A stretch of 64,000 nt of DNA from Muricomes sp049840515 (GCA_049840515.1 JASGKW010000009.1:682001-746000); one strand, 5' to 3'; counted from the first letter of the stretch, positions 1-8,375 are shown. The notes: generated by a model from the sequence alone, not told the origin. Translations and numbers: made by a program.

Positions 1-111
1 CAGAAAGTGGGGCAGAAAGTATCCATGGTAGAAAACGGCAGATACGCCGGCGCGCTTGGAGCAGCACTTCTGGCGGAGGAAAAGTTTCTGAAAGAAAAAA
101 GTAAAAGCTGA
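1..111 (+). CDS. C-terminal end of an ASKHA-fold kinase/activase (partial)
   Basis: An open frame enters from the left edge and stops with TGA at 109-111, giving 36 residues. The segment ENGRYAGALGAALLA resembles the last helix of ASKHA-superfamily proteins, such as BadF/BadG-type ATPases, ROK kinases or pantothenate kinases, where a GALGAALLA stretch closes the nucleotide-binding lobe. A terminator follows 30 bases downstream, so this is the end of a transcription unit. With only the tail visible the exact family cannot be decided. Confidence 0.5.
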   Translation, partial: QKVGQKVSMVENGRYAGALGAALLAEEKFLKEKSKS

Positions 112-143
112 ACTGTTACAATTATCTTTTCAGGTTTTATCGA

Positions 144-184
144 ACGCTCGAAAGTCCTTATTGTAGGGGCTTTCGAGCGTTTTT
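144..184 (+). terminator. Rho-independent terminator
   Basis: An 11-bp perfect stem (ACGCTCGAAAG at 144-154, CTTTCGAGCGT at 170-180) with a 15-base loop runs straight into TTTTT. It ends the transcript of the partial gene at the left edge. The 14 bases at 107-120 just before it (GCTGAACTGTTACA) match one end of the palindromic repeat family described at 17278-17450. Confidence 0.85.
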
Positions 185-191
185 ACTTTCG

Positions 192-296
192 GTTGAAGCT
201 GAACATGGAGAAGCCCTGGAAGATAAAGTAATCAGCAAGGAGATTGGCACAATTATGGGGAAAGATGAAAATTGGGCCAGAGTTACATTCTACTGA
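192..296 (+). pseudogene. Remnant of a sigma-70 family region 4
   Basis: A 34-codon open stretch without a start codon contains VISKEIGTIMGKDENWARVT, ending in TFY and then a stop. This is the helix-turn-helix layout of sigma-70 region 4 (KEIGxIMGxxExxVRVTFxRA). The N-terminal sigma domains and the last helix are absent, and the frame is closed upstream. I read it as the remnant of an ECF-like sigma gene. A chance resemblance is possible because the fragment is short. Confidence 0.4.
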
Positions 297-772
297 GGTG
301 GAGTCAGAAGCACTGGCTGAGACGGAGATTCTGGTTTAATGCACGAAAAATGACTAAAGCTTTGAAGCTAAATTCTATGTACCGGGGGATGCCCCCTGGA
401 AATATTCCATCATATAAGAAATCCCCATCATTTTTAAAATATCTGAAAAAATATATAATATTTATATATTTATCTCCAATTTGTTGATAAATTTCAATTA
501 GATTTAAAACAATGTTAAAAACCGGAATTAGAATTGACAATAATATAACGCATTGATATGATTGAAAAAAGATTAAAAAAATGAAATCCTTAAATAATAC
601 TGCTGAAATAGCAGAGAAGTTTTAGCTTTGTTGCTTTTATATATAAGTTGGTGTTAAACGAACTGTGAAAAAATTTGAGTTAATAATAGAGGGAGGCTGG
701 TACAATGGGAATTTAGAAAAGTATTGTACTTAATTGGACAGCACAATTGTGTTCAAAAGAGAGGAAGAAAGC
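297..772. other. AT-rich intergenic region, no gene recognised
   Basis: These 476 bases separate the sigma remnant from the C39-type peptidase. Short open frames on both strands have no usable ribosome binding site and no recognisable protein. The stretch is markedly AT-rich and rich in short A and T runs. I see no clear hairpin terminator and no strong promoter pair, although the promoter of the next gene must lie here. Confidence 0.5.
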
Positions 773-1553
773 ATGAGAAAACATGGGAAAATGGTGGTCT
801 CAATTTTAATGTGTTTAGTGCTTCTTGGGGTAACGGACTTAACTGGATTTGCAGAGGATACAGAGCAATCAATAATAGGAAACGATTTATCTGATTTGGA
901 TAAAGTAGATGATAATAATGTGGCAGACGAGGAAATAGAAAGTTTAACAGAAAATGAAGAAGAAAATATAAGTGACGAAAGAAAAAATATTAGTGAAGAA
1001 GACAAGGTTAATGAAGATGAGAATAGCATAAGATGAAATACAATATGATAGAGGTACTGCAGAGCTAATGATTAACTCATCTTTGAATCAACTGAATGAA
1101 GAATTTAAAATGCATAATGGGAGAGATATAGGGAAGAAAGATCTTATTCAGCCACAATTCTTTGACTTTGATGAAGGTGGGATAATTAATTTTCATACCA
1201 GCTTCGATTCAGGAACCTTTTATCGAATCCCCCGTTTTTCTCAAGGTTCCAACTATTGGGTGATGACTGATTTCAGAGAATATGGGGATTATAATTGTGG
1301 TCCAACAGCAATAACCAACGCAGTTTGGTATTTTGGATGGGATTTATTCGGCTATCACAGAGCAGTGTCCAATAATTGTTTGTTTACAATCAAATATCTT
1401 TGGGGACATTTCGTTACCTGTATTGGACGTGTAAATTCTACAGGAGGTGCAAGGTATTTGGTAGTAATGGATGGATGGGAAAGGTCAGGCAGGCTCGTTC
1501 GCGATAATTATTATTTCTTAGTTCGAGGGAAAAAGATATGGATCAGAGAATGA
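773..1553 (+). CDS. Secreted C39-like cysteine peptidase, frameshifted
   Basis: The start ATG at 773 follows AGAGGAAG; the longer TTG start at 734 has no such site. The product would be about 259 residues after correcting one extra A near 1030, where the frame ...ENSI passes into DEIQYDRGTAEL. It has a signal peptide (residues about 1-25, ending GFAED), an acidic linker, and a papain-fold C39-like domain with the catalytic Cys in YNCGPTAITNAVWYFG and a His in WGHFVTCIG followed by ARYLVVMDGW. Only about 35 residues separate Cys and His, whereas related peptidases usually have 80 or more, so an internal piece may be missing. It overlaps the next gene by 16 bases. Substrate unknown; activity doubtful. 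Confidence 0.6.
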
Positions 1554-2275
1554 TAAATAAAAATAGAATAGGAAAGATAGTATGTGTAGTGTTTATGGTT
1601 ATCGACATTATCTTTTTAAGAGGGCTCTTCCATGACAGTCTTGATGATATAGAAAGTTTTCTCACACCGGTTTTGGTCATATGTACAATGATAATGTTTG
1701 GGGTTTCTATTGCTCTATTATGGGAAAATCAAAAAAGTATATGGGAGCGTATACTGAGCGGATTTGGTTTTTATATGCTTTTGTATATACCAATAGGAAT
1801 CATTGCTTTTATCAGAGGAATAGCTGTGTCTGCGTTTTGGGGATTGATTGTTGTGATATTTATAATCATTTTGCTGGTTGACCTGATTATCTGTATAACA
1901 AGGAAGGTTTTAAAATCCAAAAGTTCACGGATAAGTGGAACGCGTATTTTGGGGGTTTTTATGTTGCTGCTAGCTTCAATGACAACATTTCTTTTATCAT
2001 TGTGTTTTGTCTTTACGATAGTAAATGCAACATTTGTTGAAAAAAAACATAATTTTATGGGATATTACCTTGTTGGTATTGCTACGAATCCTGAGGGTGA
2101 AAAGTATAACTACTATGTATATTGCAGTGAAGAAGAATATATGAATACAGAAATAAATAAAAGATATAGAATGGAGTATGTAAACTGTACAATATTTCCT
2201 ATGGCCCGACTTAAAGACCTTGATACTCCGTCAGAAAATATGGAACCTGCAATTGGAGTGGAGGAGAATAACTAA
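1538..2275 (+). CDS. Polytopic membrane protein of unknown function
   Basis: 245 residues with about five or six hydrophobic segments (around residues 12-30, 42-62, 75-95, 98-120 and 140-170), followed by a hydrophilic tail of about 75 residues with a tyrosine-rich part (KYNYYVYC). The ATG at 1538 overlaps the end of the C39-type peptidase; an ATG four codons later is an alternative start. I do not recognise a family. The overlap suggests translational coupling to the peptidase and perhaps a shared role at the membrane. Codon use is AT-rich like its upstream partner, so the pair may have been acquired together. Confidence 0.55.
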   Translation: MDQRMINKNRIGKIVCVVFMVIDIIFLRGLFHDSLDDIESFLTPVLVICTMIMFGVSIALLWENQKSIWERILSGFGFYMLLYIPIGIIAFIRGIAVSAFWGLIVVIFIIILLVDLIICITRKVLKSKSSRISGTRILGVFMLLLASMTTFLLSLCFVFTIVNATFVEKKHNFMGYYLVGIATNPEGEKYNYYVYCSEEEYMNTEINKRYRMEYVNCTIFPMARLKDLDTPSENMEPAIGVEENN

Positions 2276-2325
2276 GTACGGAGAAACCGATAAGATTCCA
2301 CTCATATAACGGAATATTTTCTTGA

Positions 2326-2370
2326 AAAAGTCTTGAACTCTTCGTCAATGGGAGTGTTTGAGACTTTTTT
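2326..2370 (+). terminator. Rho-independent terminator
   Basis: An imperfect stem pairs AAAGTCTTGAACTC (about 2327-2340) with GAGTGTTTGAGACTTT (about 2352-2367) and runs into a T tract. It closes the peptidase/membrane-protein unit. Confidence 0.65.
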
Positions 2371-2426
2371 CAATTCCTTGATTAAATTCCCTGAATCTGA
2401 AATTGTGAGCAATTATAGCCTCAAAT

Positions 2427-2819
2427 TTAAAAGCTTCCCCAAATCAGATATGTATATGATAAAAGTGGAAGAAAATATGTAAATATTGGCGGTACTTCAT
2501 TAACAGTATATCCGGCAGCACAGTTTATTTTGGAATTGCTAAACTCAGCCCCCAAATGTTTCTTACTGCAATATATCCAAGTGGCAGATACATAAACAAT
2601 AAAAAACAACATAAAGCCAATGGCCGAGCCAACATAATGTATTTTTGACGAGCTGGTAACCATATCCTTTGTTTCGTTGACACTGAAAAAGCAGGTAAAT
2701 ATACATGCCCCTACAGCAAAAACTGCAATAAATAAAACGGATGCCATGATTAAAGGTTTTAACACCAGATAGTAAGCATGATATATCGCAGGGGTAGCAG
2801 CCCCAAATAATTTAGCCAT
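2427..2819 (-). CDS. Small membrane protein of unknown function
   Basis: 130 residues starting MAKLFGAATPAIYHAYY. The ATG at 2819 is chosen over an upstream in-frame one because it follows AAAGGAG at a good distance. Two strong membrane segments are visible (about residues 22-42 and 62-80), with a Cys-containing segment between them and a hydrophobic C-terminus. No catalytic motif and no family was recognised. It is a single gene facing the peptidase unit, with its own start region at 2820-2850. Confidence 0.5.
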   Translation of the reverse strand: MAKLFGAATPAIYHAYYLVLKPLIMASVLFIAVFAVGACIFTCFFSVNETKDMVTSSSKIHYVGSAIGFMLFFIVYVSATWIYCSKKHLGAEFSNSKINCAAGYTVNEVPPIFTYFLPLLSYTYLIWGSF

Positions 2820-3177
2820 TTGGTATGCTCCTTTCGTTAGCAGATATAGTAATTGATAATATCCAACACGTAATATTTCCAATAGAAATACAAGTCAAAA
2901 AAGTGGAAGAAGCAAGGGGTGATAAAGCAGTTTTATTTTGTACAACGCCATACCCTGAGAAAGCAACAAATTAAAAACATGGTTTTGGGTGAAAATATAC
3001 TAAGGCTGATCAATGAAGAAGTGAAACACAACTATTATTAAAGAGCCTGACGCAAAGACACAGAGCCGATAATTTGAGTCAAAATCTCATCTTATCGGCT
3101 CTTTCTGGCCTGTATTGTTATTATGATTAGTCTTTGGTGTTTCTTGCTTTACTGATAGGAGGCCAGCTTTAATTTAT
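2820..3177. other. Intergenic region with a gene remnant and a hairpin
   Basis: The region holds a short open + frame (MVLGENILRLINEEVKHNYY, about 2981-3043) without a convincing start, which may be the tail of a lost gene. An 11-bp perfect hairpin lies at 3062-3102. Nothing else was recognised between the small membrane protein and the anti-sigma gene end. Confidence 0.4.
3062..3105 (+). terminator. Hairpin, probable terminator
   Basis: AGAGCCGATAA (3062-3072) pairs perfectly with TTATCGGCTCT (3092-3102), followed by a short TT-rich stretch. On the opposite strand no T run follows, so it fits + strand termination better than termination of the anti-sigma transcript. Confidence 0.45.
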
Positions 3178-4623
3178 CTATTGTATTTTAATGAAGTTGT
3201 TCCAGCATCGTTCACTTCCATCAGAAAAACCTGTTGCGTTTACACTCAGGTATGCGCTGTCTAAATTCTGGTTATCTACGAGATAGAGGGCTGTGATCGT
3301 TTTCTTTTCTCCGGGTTTTAAAACTGTTTGATATGCGCTTTTACCGGAGTAGTCCTGAAAGCTTAAATATACAGCTTCATTGAAGTATGTGGGGAAATCA
3401 TTGGTGCTGCTCTCCATGGCGCTGTACCAGAGTCCTTTGTCATTTTTCTTTAAGACATCTATACGTGCCTGATAGGAGTAGTCATTGATTTGTATATCAG
3501 ATGGATTATACAGAGTTACCTTTACTTTTGCATATTTTCCATTCTGGGTATCTGTGAGGACCTCCATTTTTCCTGTACTGGTATTGAGCTCTGCGTAAGA
3601 TTTTTGTACGGGTTTCAGGGTGGTATCTTCATTCATGTATTCTGTCAGGATATCAGAGACATTTCCAGCAGACAAATCTATGTCGCCTGGCAGGGTGTCT
3701 GATATTTCTACACTGTCCACACTGTACATTACCTTATTTTTGGCAAATTCCTCTGCCGAAGAGTATTGTTCCAGAAATTCAAGAGTCTGTTTATCCTGTG
3801 CCTGCTGGTCCTGTACCATATCGCCTATATTCACAAAGTTTTTTTCTGTTATGTTAAGTTTAGATGCCGCATTTGTGTCATCGGACTGATTTACGTCGGC
3901 ATAGGGGGCCTTTGTATCTTTTGTTATCACTCCTGTTGCATTTTCGGCTATTTTCTTTAGTTCTTCTAAAGGCAGGTTGGTAGATACACCATAAACACAG
4001 ATCCAATAGCCTTCTTCTTCATGAAAAACAAAAATATCGTGTCTTGGGCTTCCGGCATTTGAAAACGATGTGAGAATTTTTGCGGGGAGGTCACCCAGCA
4101 TGATATCTTCAACATCTGTAATATTAGCGAGATTGATTGTTCCCTCATTTAATGTCATCCCTAGAATAGTAATACTGTCTCCCTTTTCGGTTTGTTTCTG
4201 AAGAACAAATTTGCCTTCATAAGCTTTCCCTGTAGCAAGTTTATAGCCATCGGGTATATAGCCTGCTTTTACATCCACATATTTTGAAATATTTTCTGTA
4301 TCTGTATTTTCCTCACTCTTTTGGATATTTAATTTATAGTCACCTATCTGCCCTATTTCATCCTGATATATGAAATGTCTGACTGCGGCAAATGCAGTTG
4401 TGGAGAGGGCGAGCAGAGCCACAAGGGCGGCAGCGAGGACAACACGTTTTTTTACAGGCTTTTTTTTATAATTCTTTTTAGATGAGACAGTACTGTTATT
4501 CAGTTCTGATAATAATTGCTCTTTTAAATCCTCTTGTCCTCTAAAATTTTCTACATTTTTATTTTCCAATTTTTCAATACTTCCTTCCATTCCCAATTTA
4601 TAAAATAAGTTTTTCTCATCCAT
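3178..4623 (-). CDS. Membrane-anchored anti-sigma factor
   Basis: 481 residues. The N-terminal about 60 residues are cytosolic and charged, with a KKNYKKKPVKKR basic patch just before a single membrane segment (VVLAAALVALLALSTTAFAA, about residues 61-80); the remaining 400 residues are extracytoplasmic. This is the layout of the large anti-sigma factors paired with ECF sigma factors in Clostridia. The gene follows the sigma gene directly: the sigma stop and this ATG share one base. The external part has no enzymatic motif that I recognise and may sense an envelope or ligand signal. The role is inferred from architecture and context; no zinc-finger anti-sigma motif is visible. Confidence 0.75.
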   Translation of the reverse strand: MDEKNLFYKLGMEGSIEKLENKNVENFRGQEDLKEQLLSELNNSTVSSKKNYKKKPVKKRVVLAAALVALLALSTTAFAAVRHFIYQDEIGQIGDYKLNIQKSEENTDTENISKYVDVKAGYIPDGYKLATGKAYEGKFVLQKQTEKGDSITILGMTLNEGTINLANITDVEDIMLGDLPAKILTSFSNAGSPRHDIFVFHEEEGYWICVYGVSTNLPLEELKKIAENATGVITKDTKAPYADVNQSDDTNAASKLNITEKNFVNIGDMVQDQQAQDKQTLEFLEQYSSAEEFAKNKVMYSVDSVEISDTLPGDIDLSAGNVSDILTEYMNEDTTLKPVQKSYAELNTSTGKMEVLTDTQNGKYAKVKVTLYNPSDIQINDYSYQARIDVLKKNDKGLWYSAMESSTNDFPTYFNEAVYLSFQDYSGKSAYQTVLKPGEKKTITALYLVDNQNLDSAYLSVNATGFSDGSERCWNNFIKIQ

Positions 4624-5153
4624 TAAAATACATCCTCCTTTCCATTTGTGAGGGATAGAATCTCTGCCCGGGCTCTTTCAAATCGTTTTCCTGCGGCAGC
4701 CTCGCTGATATTCAAAATCCCGGCAATTTCCTTATAACTAAGTCCATAAAAACAATGCAGTTCAATAATTTCCCGCTGTTTGTTATCCAGCTTTTTCAGC
4801 AATTGCTTTAGCACAGTTCTATTCTCGGCGGATATAATCGCGGGCATGGTGCTGATGTTTAAGCCACGCATATCTTCTGATAAACCTACGACACAGTTTT
4901 CGTTTTCCCGTTTATTCTTTCTGTACTGGTTGATTGCTGTGTTTTTAACAGCAACACTGAGATACATTTTTGTACGGTTACCGTTGATATCTGTCAAGGT
5001 GTGCAGGTAGGGCATCAGCTTAACAAAGGTGTCGTGGACTGCGTCTTCAGCCTGTCCCTCGTCATGTAAAATAGAATATGCAATTCTGTAAACAGAACCG
5101 GCATATGCGTCATAGAGCCTTTCGAATATTTTTTTATTTGTCATGTCATCCAT
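4623..5153 (-). CDS. ECF-type RNA polymerase sigma factor
   Basis: 176 residues, typical for ECF sigma factors. Region 2 covers about residues 12-80 (LYDAYAGSVYRIAYSIL, then EDAVHDTFVKL), and region 4 covers about residues 110-165 with the helix-turn-helix YGLSYKEIAGILNISEAAAG. The ATG at 5153 follows AAGAGGAA. It is the first gene of a two-gene operon with its anti-sigma factor. A perfect 12-base palindrome, AAGTGCGCACTT, sits about 30 bases upstream of the start. The signal and regulon are not evident from the sequence. Confidence 0.88.
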   Translation of the reverse strand: MDDMTNKKIFERLYDAYAGSVYRIAYSILHDEGQAEDAVHDTFVKLMPYLHTLTDINGNRTKMYLSVAVKNTAINQYRKNKRENENCVVGLSEDMRGLNISTMPAIISAENRTVLKQLLKKLDNKQREIIELHCFYGLSYKEIAGILNISEAAAGKRFERARAEILSLTNGKEDVF

Positions 5154-5179
5154 ATCGGTTCCTCTTATTTCTGAGTTTC

Positions 5180-5191
5180 AAGTGCGCACTT
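5180..5191. promoter_or_regulatory. Perfect palindrome upstream of the ECF sigma gene
   Basis: AAGTGCGCACTT is self-complementary over 12 bases and lies between the AT-rich promoter region and the sigma start codon. It could be an operator for autoregulation, but no matching copy was noticed elsewhere in the window. Confidence 0.3.
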
Positions 5192-5286
5192 ATATAATAT
5201 AACAAATTTGGGGTCAGCTCCTTGACAAAAATATATTGAAAATAAAGGTGTTTAGAAAGATTTTATACTTTTTATAATGTGGAATT

Positions 5287-5315
5287 TTGTATAATGTACA
5301 TAATTATGATATAAT
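5287..5315 (+). promoter_or_regulatory. Sigma-A type promoter of the toxin-antitoxin operon
   Basis: A -35 box TTGTAT (5287-5292), a 17-base spacer and a perfect -10 TATAAT (5310-5315) precede the antitoxin start by 23 bases. Confidence 0.6.
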
Positions 5316-5323
5316 TATGTGCA
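5295..5323. promoter_or_regulatory. Inverted-repeat operator overlapping the -10 box
   Basis: TGTACATAATTAT (5295-5307) and ATAATTATGTGCA (5311-5323) are inverted repeats matching in 12 of 13 positions around a 3-base centre. The repeat covers the -10 box, as expected for an operator bound by a Phd/YefM-type antitoxin dimer to repress its own operon. Confidence 0.55.
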
Positions 5324-5338
5324 TAAGGAGGTGGTTAT

Positions 5339-5602
5339 ATGACCCAGATTAGACCAATTACAGATTTGAGAAATACGAATGATATATCAGAGGCGTGCCA
5401 TGCAGCAAAAGAACCCATTTTTATCACTAAGAATGGATATGGAGATTTGGTAATTATGAGTATAGAGACTTATGAACAGATTGCTGAACCTCATTATATT
5501 GATGATGCTATAGTGGAAGCTGAAGAAGAATACGAGAGAACTGGTATTTTGCTTGATGCAAAGGAAACCTTGAAAGGACTCAGGAGGAAGAATATTGGAT
5601 AA
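5339..5602 (+). CDS. Phd/YefM-family antitoxin
   Basis: 87 residues. The N-terminal part (MTQIRPITDLRN, PIFITKNGYGDLVIMS) is the Phd/YefM DNA-binding fold; the acidic C-terminal half (VEAEEEYERTG) would wrap and neutralise the toxin. GGAGG lies 5 bases before the start. The stop overlaps the toxin start by 8 bases, so the two are translationally coupled. The palindrome over the promoter is the likely autoregulatory site. Confidence 0.85.
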   Translation: MTQIRPITDLRNTNDISEACHAAKEPIFITKNGYGDLVIMSIETYEQIAEPHYIDDAIVEAEEEYERTGILLDAKETLKGLRRKNIG

Positions 5603-5897
5603 ATACAAAGTCAAATTGATGCCAAGAGCATCACGGGATCTTGACGGTATTTACCACCATATAGCTGATGAATTCAAGGAAGTTGGAACTGCAGAGAAGA
5701 TGGCAGATTTATTGGAGGCAGCCATTCTGGGGCTTGATGAGATGCCGTACCGGGGAGCTGTCCGCAGAGTGGGAGCCTTTGCAAACCGTGGTTACAGACA
5801 AATGTATGTCAAGAATTTTACTATAGTATATCGTATAGATGAATCGGCTAAAATAGTTATTATTGTGACTATCCGATATACCCCGAGCAATTTTTAG
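5595..5897 (+). CDS. RelE/ParE-family toxin
   Basis: 100 residues, the usual size for this superfamily. Features include the N-terminal strand YKVKLMPRASRDLDGIYHHI, a central LDEMPYRGAVRRVG and the C-terminal strand pair NFTIVYRID / KIVIIVTIRY. The start is TTG at 5595, supported by AGGAGG eight bases upstream (5581-5586). It lies inside the antitoxin stop. I cannot tell from sequence whether it acts as a ribosome-dependent mRNase (RelE-like) or a gyrase poison (ParE-like); the sequence looks closer to ParE. No terminator is obvious before the CIRCE element. Confidence 0.83.
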   Translation: MDKYKVKLMPRASRDLDGIYHHIADEFKEVGTAEKMADLLEAAILGLDEMPYRGAVRRVGAFANRGYRQMYVKNFTIVYRIDESAKIVIIVTIRYTPSNF

Positions 5898-5954
5898 AAT
5901 AGAAAGTAATGACATAACGGTTTTTATAAAGATTTTATACTTTTTACAATAATG

Positions 5955-5981
5955 TTAGCACTCTACAGAAAAGAGTGCTAA
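5955..5981. promoter_or_regulatory. CIRCE element (HrcA operator)
   Basis: TTAGCACTC (5955-5963), nine bases, GAGTGCTAA (5973-5981): an exact match to the CIRCE consensus TTAGCACTC-N9-GAGTGCTAA. Outer bases extend the repeat (AATAATG / CATTATT). HrcA normally binds this site to repress groE and dnaK operons; here it stands in front of htpG. Confidence 0.95.
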
Positions 5982-5989
5982 CATTATTA

Positions 5990-6018
5990 TTGACTTTTCA
6001 TTTGCAGTATATTAAAAT
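5990..6018 (+). promoter_or_regulatory. Sigma-A promoter of htpG
   Basis: TTGACT (5990-5995), a 17-base spacer and TAAAAT (6013-6018) lie directly downstream of the CIRCE element. A weaker -10-like TACAAT at 5945-5950, just before CIRCE, could be a second start. Confidence 0.55.
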
Positions 6019-6080
6019 AATGTTCAGATGGCATTGTGACCGTCATGACGAGTATTTTAATGAAAAGGAGTGTTTTATAC

Positions 6081-8135
6081 ATGGGAACAAAAAGAGGCAA
6101 TTTATCCATTGACAGCGAGAATATATTTCCGATTATTAAGAAATGGGTATATTCTGACCACGATATCTTCTTTCGTGAGCTTGTATCCAACGGATGTGAT
6201 GCAATTACAAAACTGAAAAAATTGGATATGATGGGAGAGTACGACCTGCCCGATGATTACAGGGCGAAGATTCAGGTAATTACGAATCCAGAGGAGAAGA
6301 CTCTGAAGTTTATTGACAATGGTATTGGAATGACAGCGGGTGAAGTGGAAGAGTACATTACACAGATTGCATTTTCCGGTGCGACCCAGTTCCTTGAAAA
6401 ATATAAAGACAAGACAAGCGAAGATGATATGATTGGTCATTTCGGACTTGGGTTCTACTCTGCCTTTATGGTTGCGGACGAGGTGCACATTGATTCCCTG
6501 TCCTGCCAGGAAGGTGCTGCTCCTGTGCATTGGGTGAGCGAGGGCGGCACTGAGTATGAAATGCAGGATGGAAACAGGACAGAAGTGGGTACAGAGATTA
6601 CATTGTATTTGAATGAAGACAGCCTTGAGTTTGCAAATGAATACAGAGCGAGAGAGGTTTTGGAGAAATACTGTTCCTTCATGCCTGTTGAGGTTTTCCT
6701 TTCCAAGGCGAATGCAGAGCCTGTCTATGAGACAATCGATGAAGAAGATGTTCTGGATACAGACGAAGTAGTGGAACATATTACAGAGGAGCCGGAAGAA
6801 AGTGAAGATGGCGAGAAAGCGGAGCCAAAGAAGAAAGCAAAGATTGTAAAACGCCCGGTTTCCATCAGCGATATTCACCCGCTTTGGGGAAAAGCACCGA
6901 GTGAGTGTACAAAAGAGGAGTATATAGAGTTCTACCGCAAAGTATTTATGGATTATAAAGAGCCATTATTCTGGATTCACTTGAATATGGATTATCCGTT
7001 TAACCTGAAAGGAATTTTATACTTCCCTAAAATTAATACAGAATATGACTCTTTGGATGGAATCATTAAGCTGTACAACAATCAGGTATTCATCGCGGAT
7101 AATATTAAAGAAGTTATTCCAGATTTCCTGATGGTATTAAAAGGCGTTATAGACTGCCCGGACCTGCCTCTGAATGTATCCAGAAGTGCGCTGCAGAATG
7201 ATGGATTTGTAAATAAAGTTGCAGATTACATTTCCAAAAAGGTTGCAGATAAATTGAACGGAATGTTTAAGACTGACAAAGAAAATTATGAGAAATACTG
7301 GGATGATATCGGTCCTTTCCTTAAATTTGGCTGCCTGAAAGATGACAAGTTTGGGGATAAGATTAAAGATTCTATCCTTTTCAAAAACCTGGATCAGAAG
7401 TATCTGACACTGGAAGAGTGCATTGAGGCAAACGGCGGCTCTGTTGTGACACCGAAAGAGGAGAAGGCAGCAGACAGCGCGGAAGATACTGCTGAGGACA
7501 GTGCAGAGAATGAAGTGGAAGAGATTAAAACCAATATTTATTATGTGACCAATGAACAGCAGCAGAGCCAGTACATCAAAATGTTCAGGGAGCAAGGGCA
7601 GGATGCGATTCTGCTGACACATAACATTGATACTTCGTTCATAACCTATCTGGAGCAGAAGAATCCAAAGGTGCGCTTCCAGAGAATTGATGCGGAGGTT
7701 CACGAGTCCCTGAAAGATGAAGTTTCAGAGGAGGAGCAGGAAGCATTCAAGAAGACGTCAGATAGTCTGATTGAGATTTTCCGCAAGGAATTGAACAATG
7801 ATAAGCTGGATGTGAAAGTAGAAAAATTAAAGGATGACAATGTGGCATCTATGGCAGTTCTTCCGGAGCAGTCCAGACGTATGGAAGAAATGATGAAGAT
7901 GTATGGAATGGCAGGCATGGATCCTGGTATGTTTGGCAGCCAGACAACCTTAATCCTGAATGCGGGCCATCCACTGGTGAAATTTGTGGTGGAACATAAG
8001 CGCAGCAAGAATGTACCTGTTATCTGCAGGCAGTTGTATGATTTGGCGATGCTGGCACATAAGCCGCTGACACCGGCAGAAATGACTGCATTTGTGCAGA
8101 GAAGCAACGAGATTATGATGCTTTTGACAAAATAA
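6081..8135 (+). CDS. htpG: Molecular chaperone HtpG (Hsp90 family)
   Basis: 684 residues, a homodimeric cytosolic ATP-dependent chaperone. The N-terminal GHKL ATPase motifs are visible: ELVSNGCDAI, DNGIGM and GHFGLGFYSAFMV. The middle domain contains LPLNVSRSALQND, and the C-terminal dimerisation part ends with PLTPAEMTAF. Two acidic insertions are present, one near residues 225-260 and another near 465-490. The start ATG at 6081 follows AAAAGGAG; an upstream ATG in the same frame lacks a site. It is a single-gene unit between a CIRCE element and a strong terminator. CIRCE control differs from Bacillus subtilis, where htpG is a class III heat-shock gene. Confidence 0.96.
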   Translation: MGTKRGNLSIDSENIFPIIKKWVYSDHDIFFRELVSNGCDAITKLKKLDMMGEYDLPDDYRAKIQVITNPEEKTLKFIDNGIGMTAGEVEEYITQIAFSGATQFLEKYKDKTSEDDMIGHFGLGFYSAFMVADEVHIDSLSCQEGAAPVHWVSEGGTEYEMQDGNRTEVGTEITLYLNEDSLEFANEYRAREVLEKYCSFMPVEVFLSKANAEPVYETIDEEDVLDTDEVVEHITEEPEESEDGEKAEPKKKAKIVKRPVSISDIHPLWGKAPSECTKEEYIEFYRKVFMDYKEPLFWIHLNMDYPFNLKGILYFPKINTEYDSLDGIIKLYNNQVFIADNIKEVIPDFLMVLKGVIDCPDLPLNVSRSALQNDGFVNKVADYISKKVADKLNGMFKTDKENYEKYWDDIGPFLKFGCLKDDKFGDKIKDSILFKNLDQKYLTLEECIEANGGSVVTPKEEKAADSAEDTAEDSAENEVEEIKTNIYYVTNEQQQSQYIKMFREQGQDAILLTHNIDTSFITYLEQKNPKVRFQRIDAEVHESLKDEVSEEEQEAFKKTSDSLIEIFRKELNNDKLDVKVEKLKDDNVASMAVLPEQSRRMEEMMKMYGMAGMDPGMFGSQTTLILNAGHPLVKFVVEHKRSKNVPVICRQLYDLAMLAHKPLTPAEMTAFVQRSNEIMMLLTK

Positions 8136-8155
8136 TAAGAAGTAATGGTAAACAA

Positions 8156-8195
8156 AGAGAAGTATAGCAAATACAGAGCTATACTTCTCTTTTTG
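8156..8195 (+). terminator. Rho-independent terminator after htpG
   Basis: A 13-bp perfect stem, AGAGAAGTATAGC (8156-8168) with GCTATACTTCTCT (8178-8190), is followed by TTTTT. Confidence 0.92.
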
Positions 8196-8246
8196 TGCTT
8201 ATATCTGATGAAATATGAGCAGCTTAATTGTCTTAGGATAATATTT

Positions 8247-8267
8247 AATTGTGAGTAGTGCACAATT
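8247..8267. promoter_or_regulatory. Inverted repeat upstream of the sugar operon
   Basis: AATTGTG (8247-8253) and CACAATT (8261-8267) form a symmetric site about 32 bases upstream of the -35 box of the sugar operon. The position suits an operator for a local or global regulator, perhaps the DeoR-type repressor encoded in the operon. Which protein binds is not known. Confidence 0.35.
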
Positions 8268-8298
8268 GTCAACGGTCATTTTTAGTAAATATACAATG

Positions 8299-8327
8299 TT
8301 GCAAAAAGTTAGAAAATGTTATATTAT
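8299..8327 (+). promoter_or_regulatory. Promoter of the sugar uptake operon
   Basis: TTGCAA (8299-8304), a 17-base spacer and TATTAT (8322-8327) lie 48 bases upstream of the binding-protein start. Confidence 0.55.
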
Positions 8328-8375
8328 AACAAATATAAAGTAACAAAAACTAAAATATAAATGGAGGAGACAAAC

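Noticed and set aside
272..487. Open frame of 71 codons in the AT-rich region
   Set aside because: No ribosome site, no signal or domain, and it overlaps the sigma-factor remnant in another frame; residue composition looks random.
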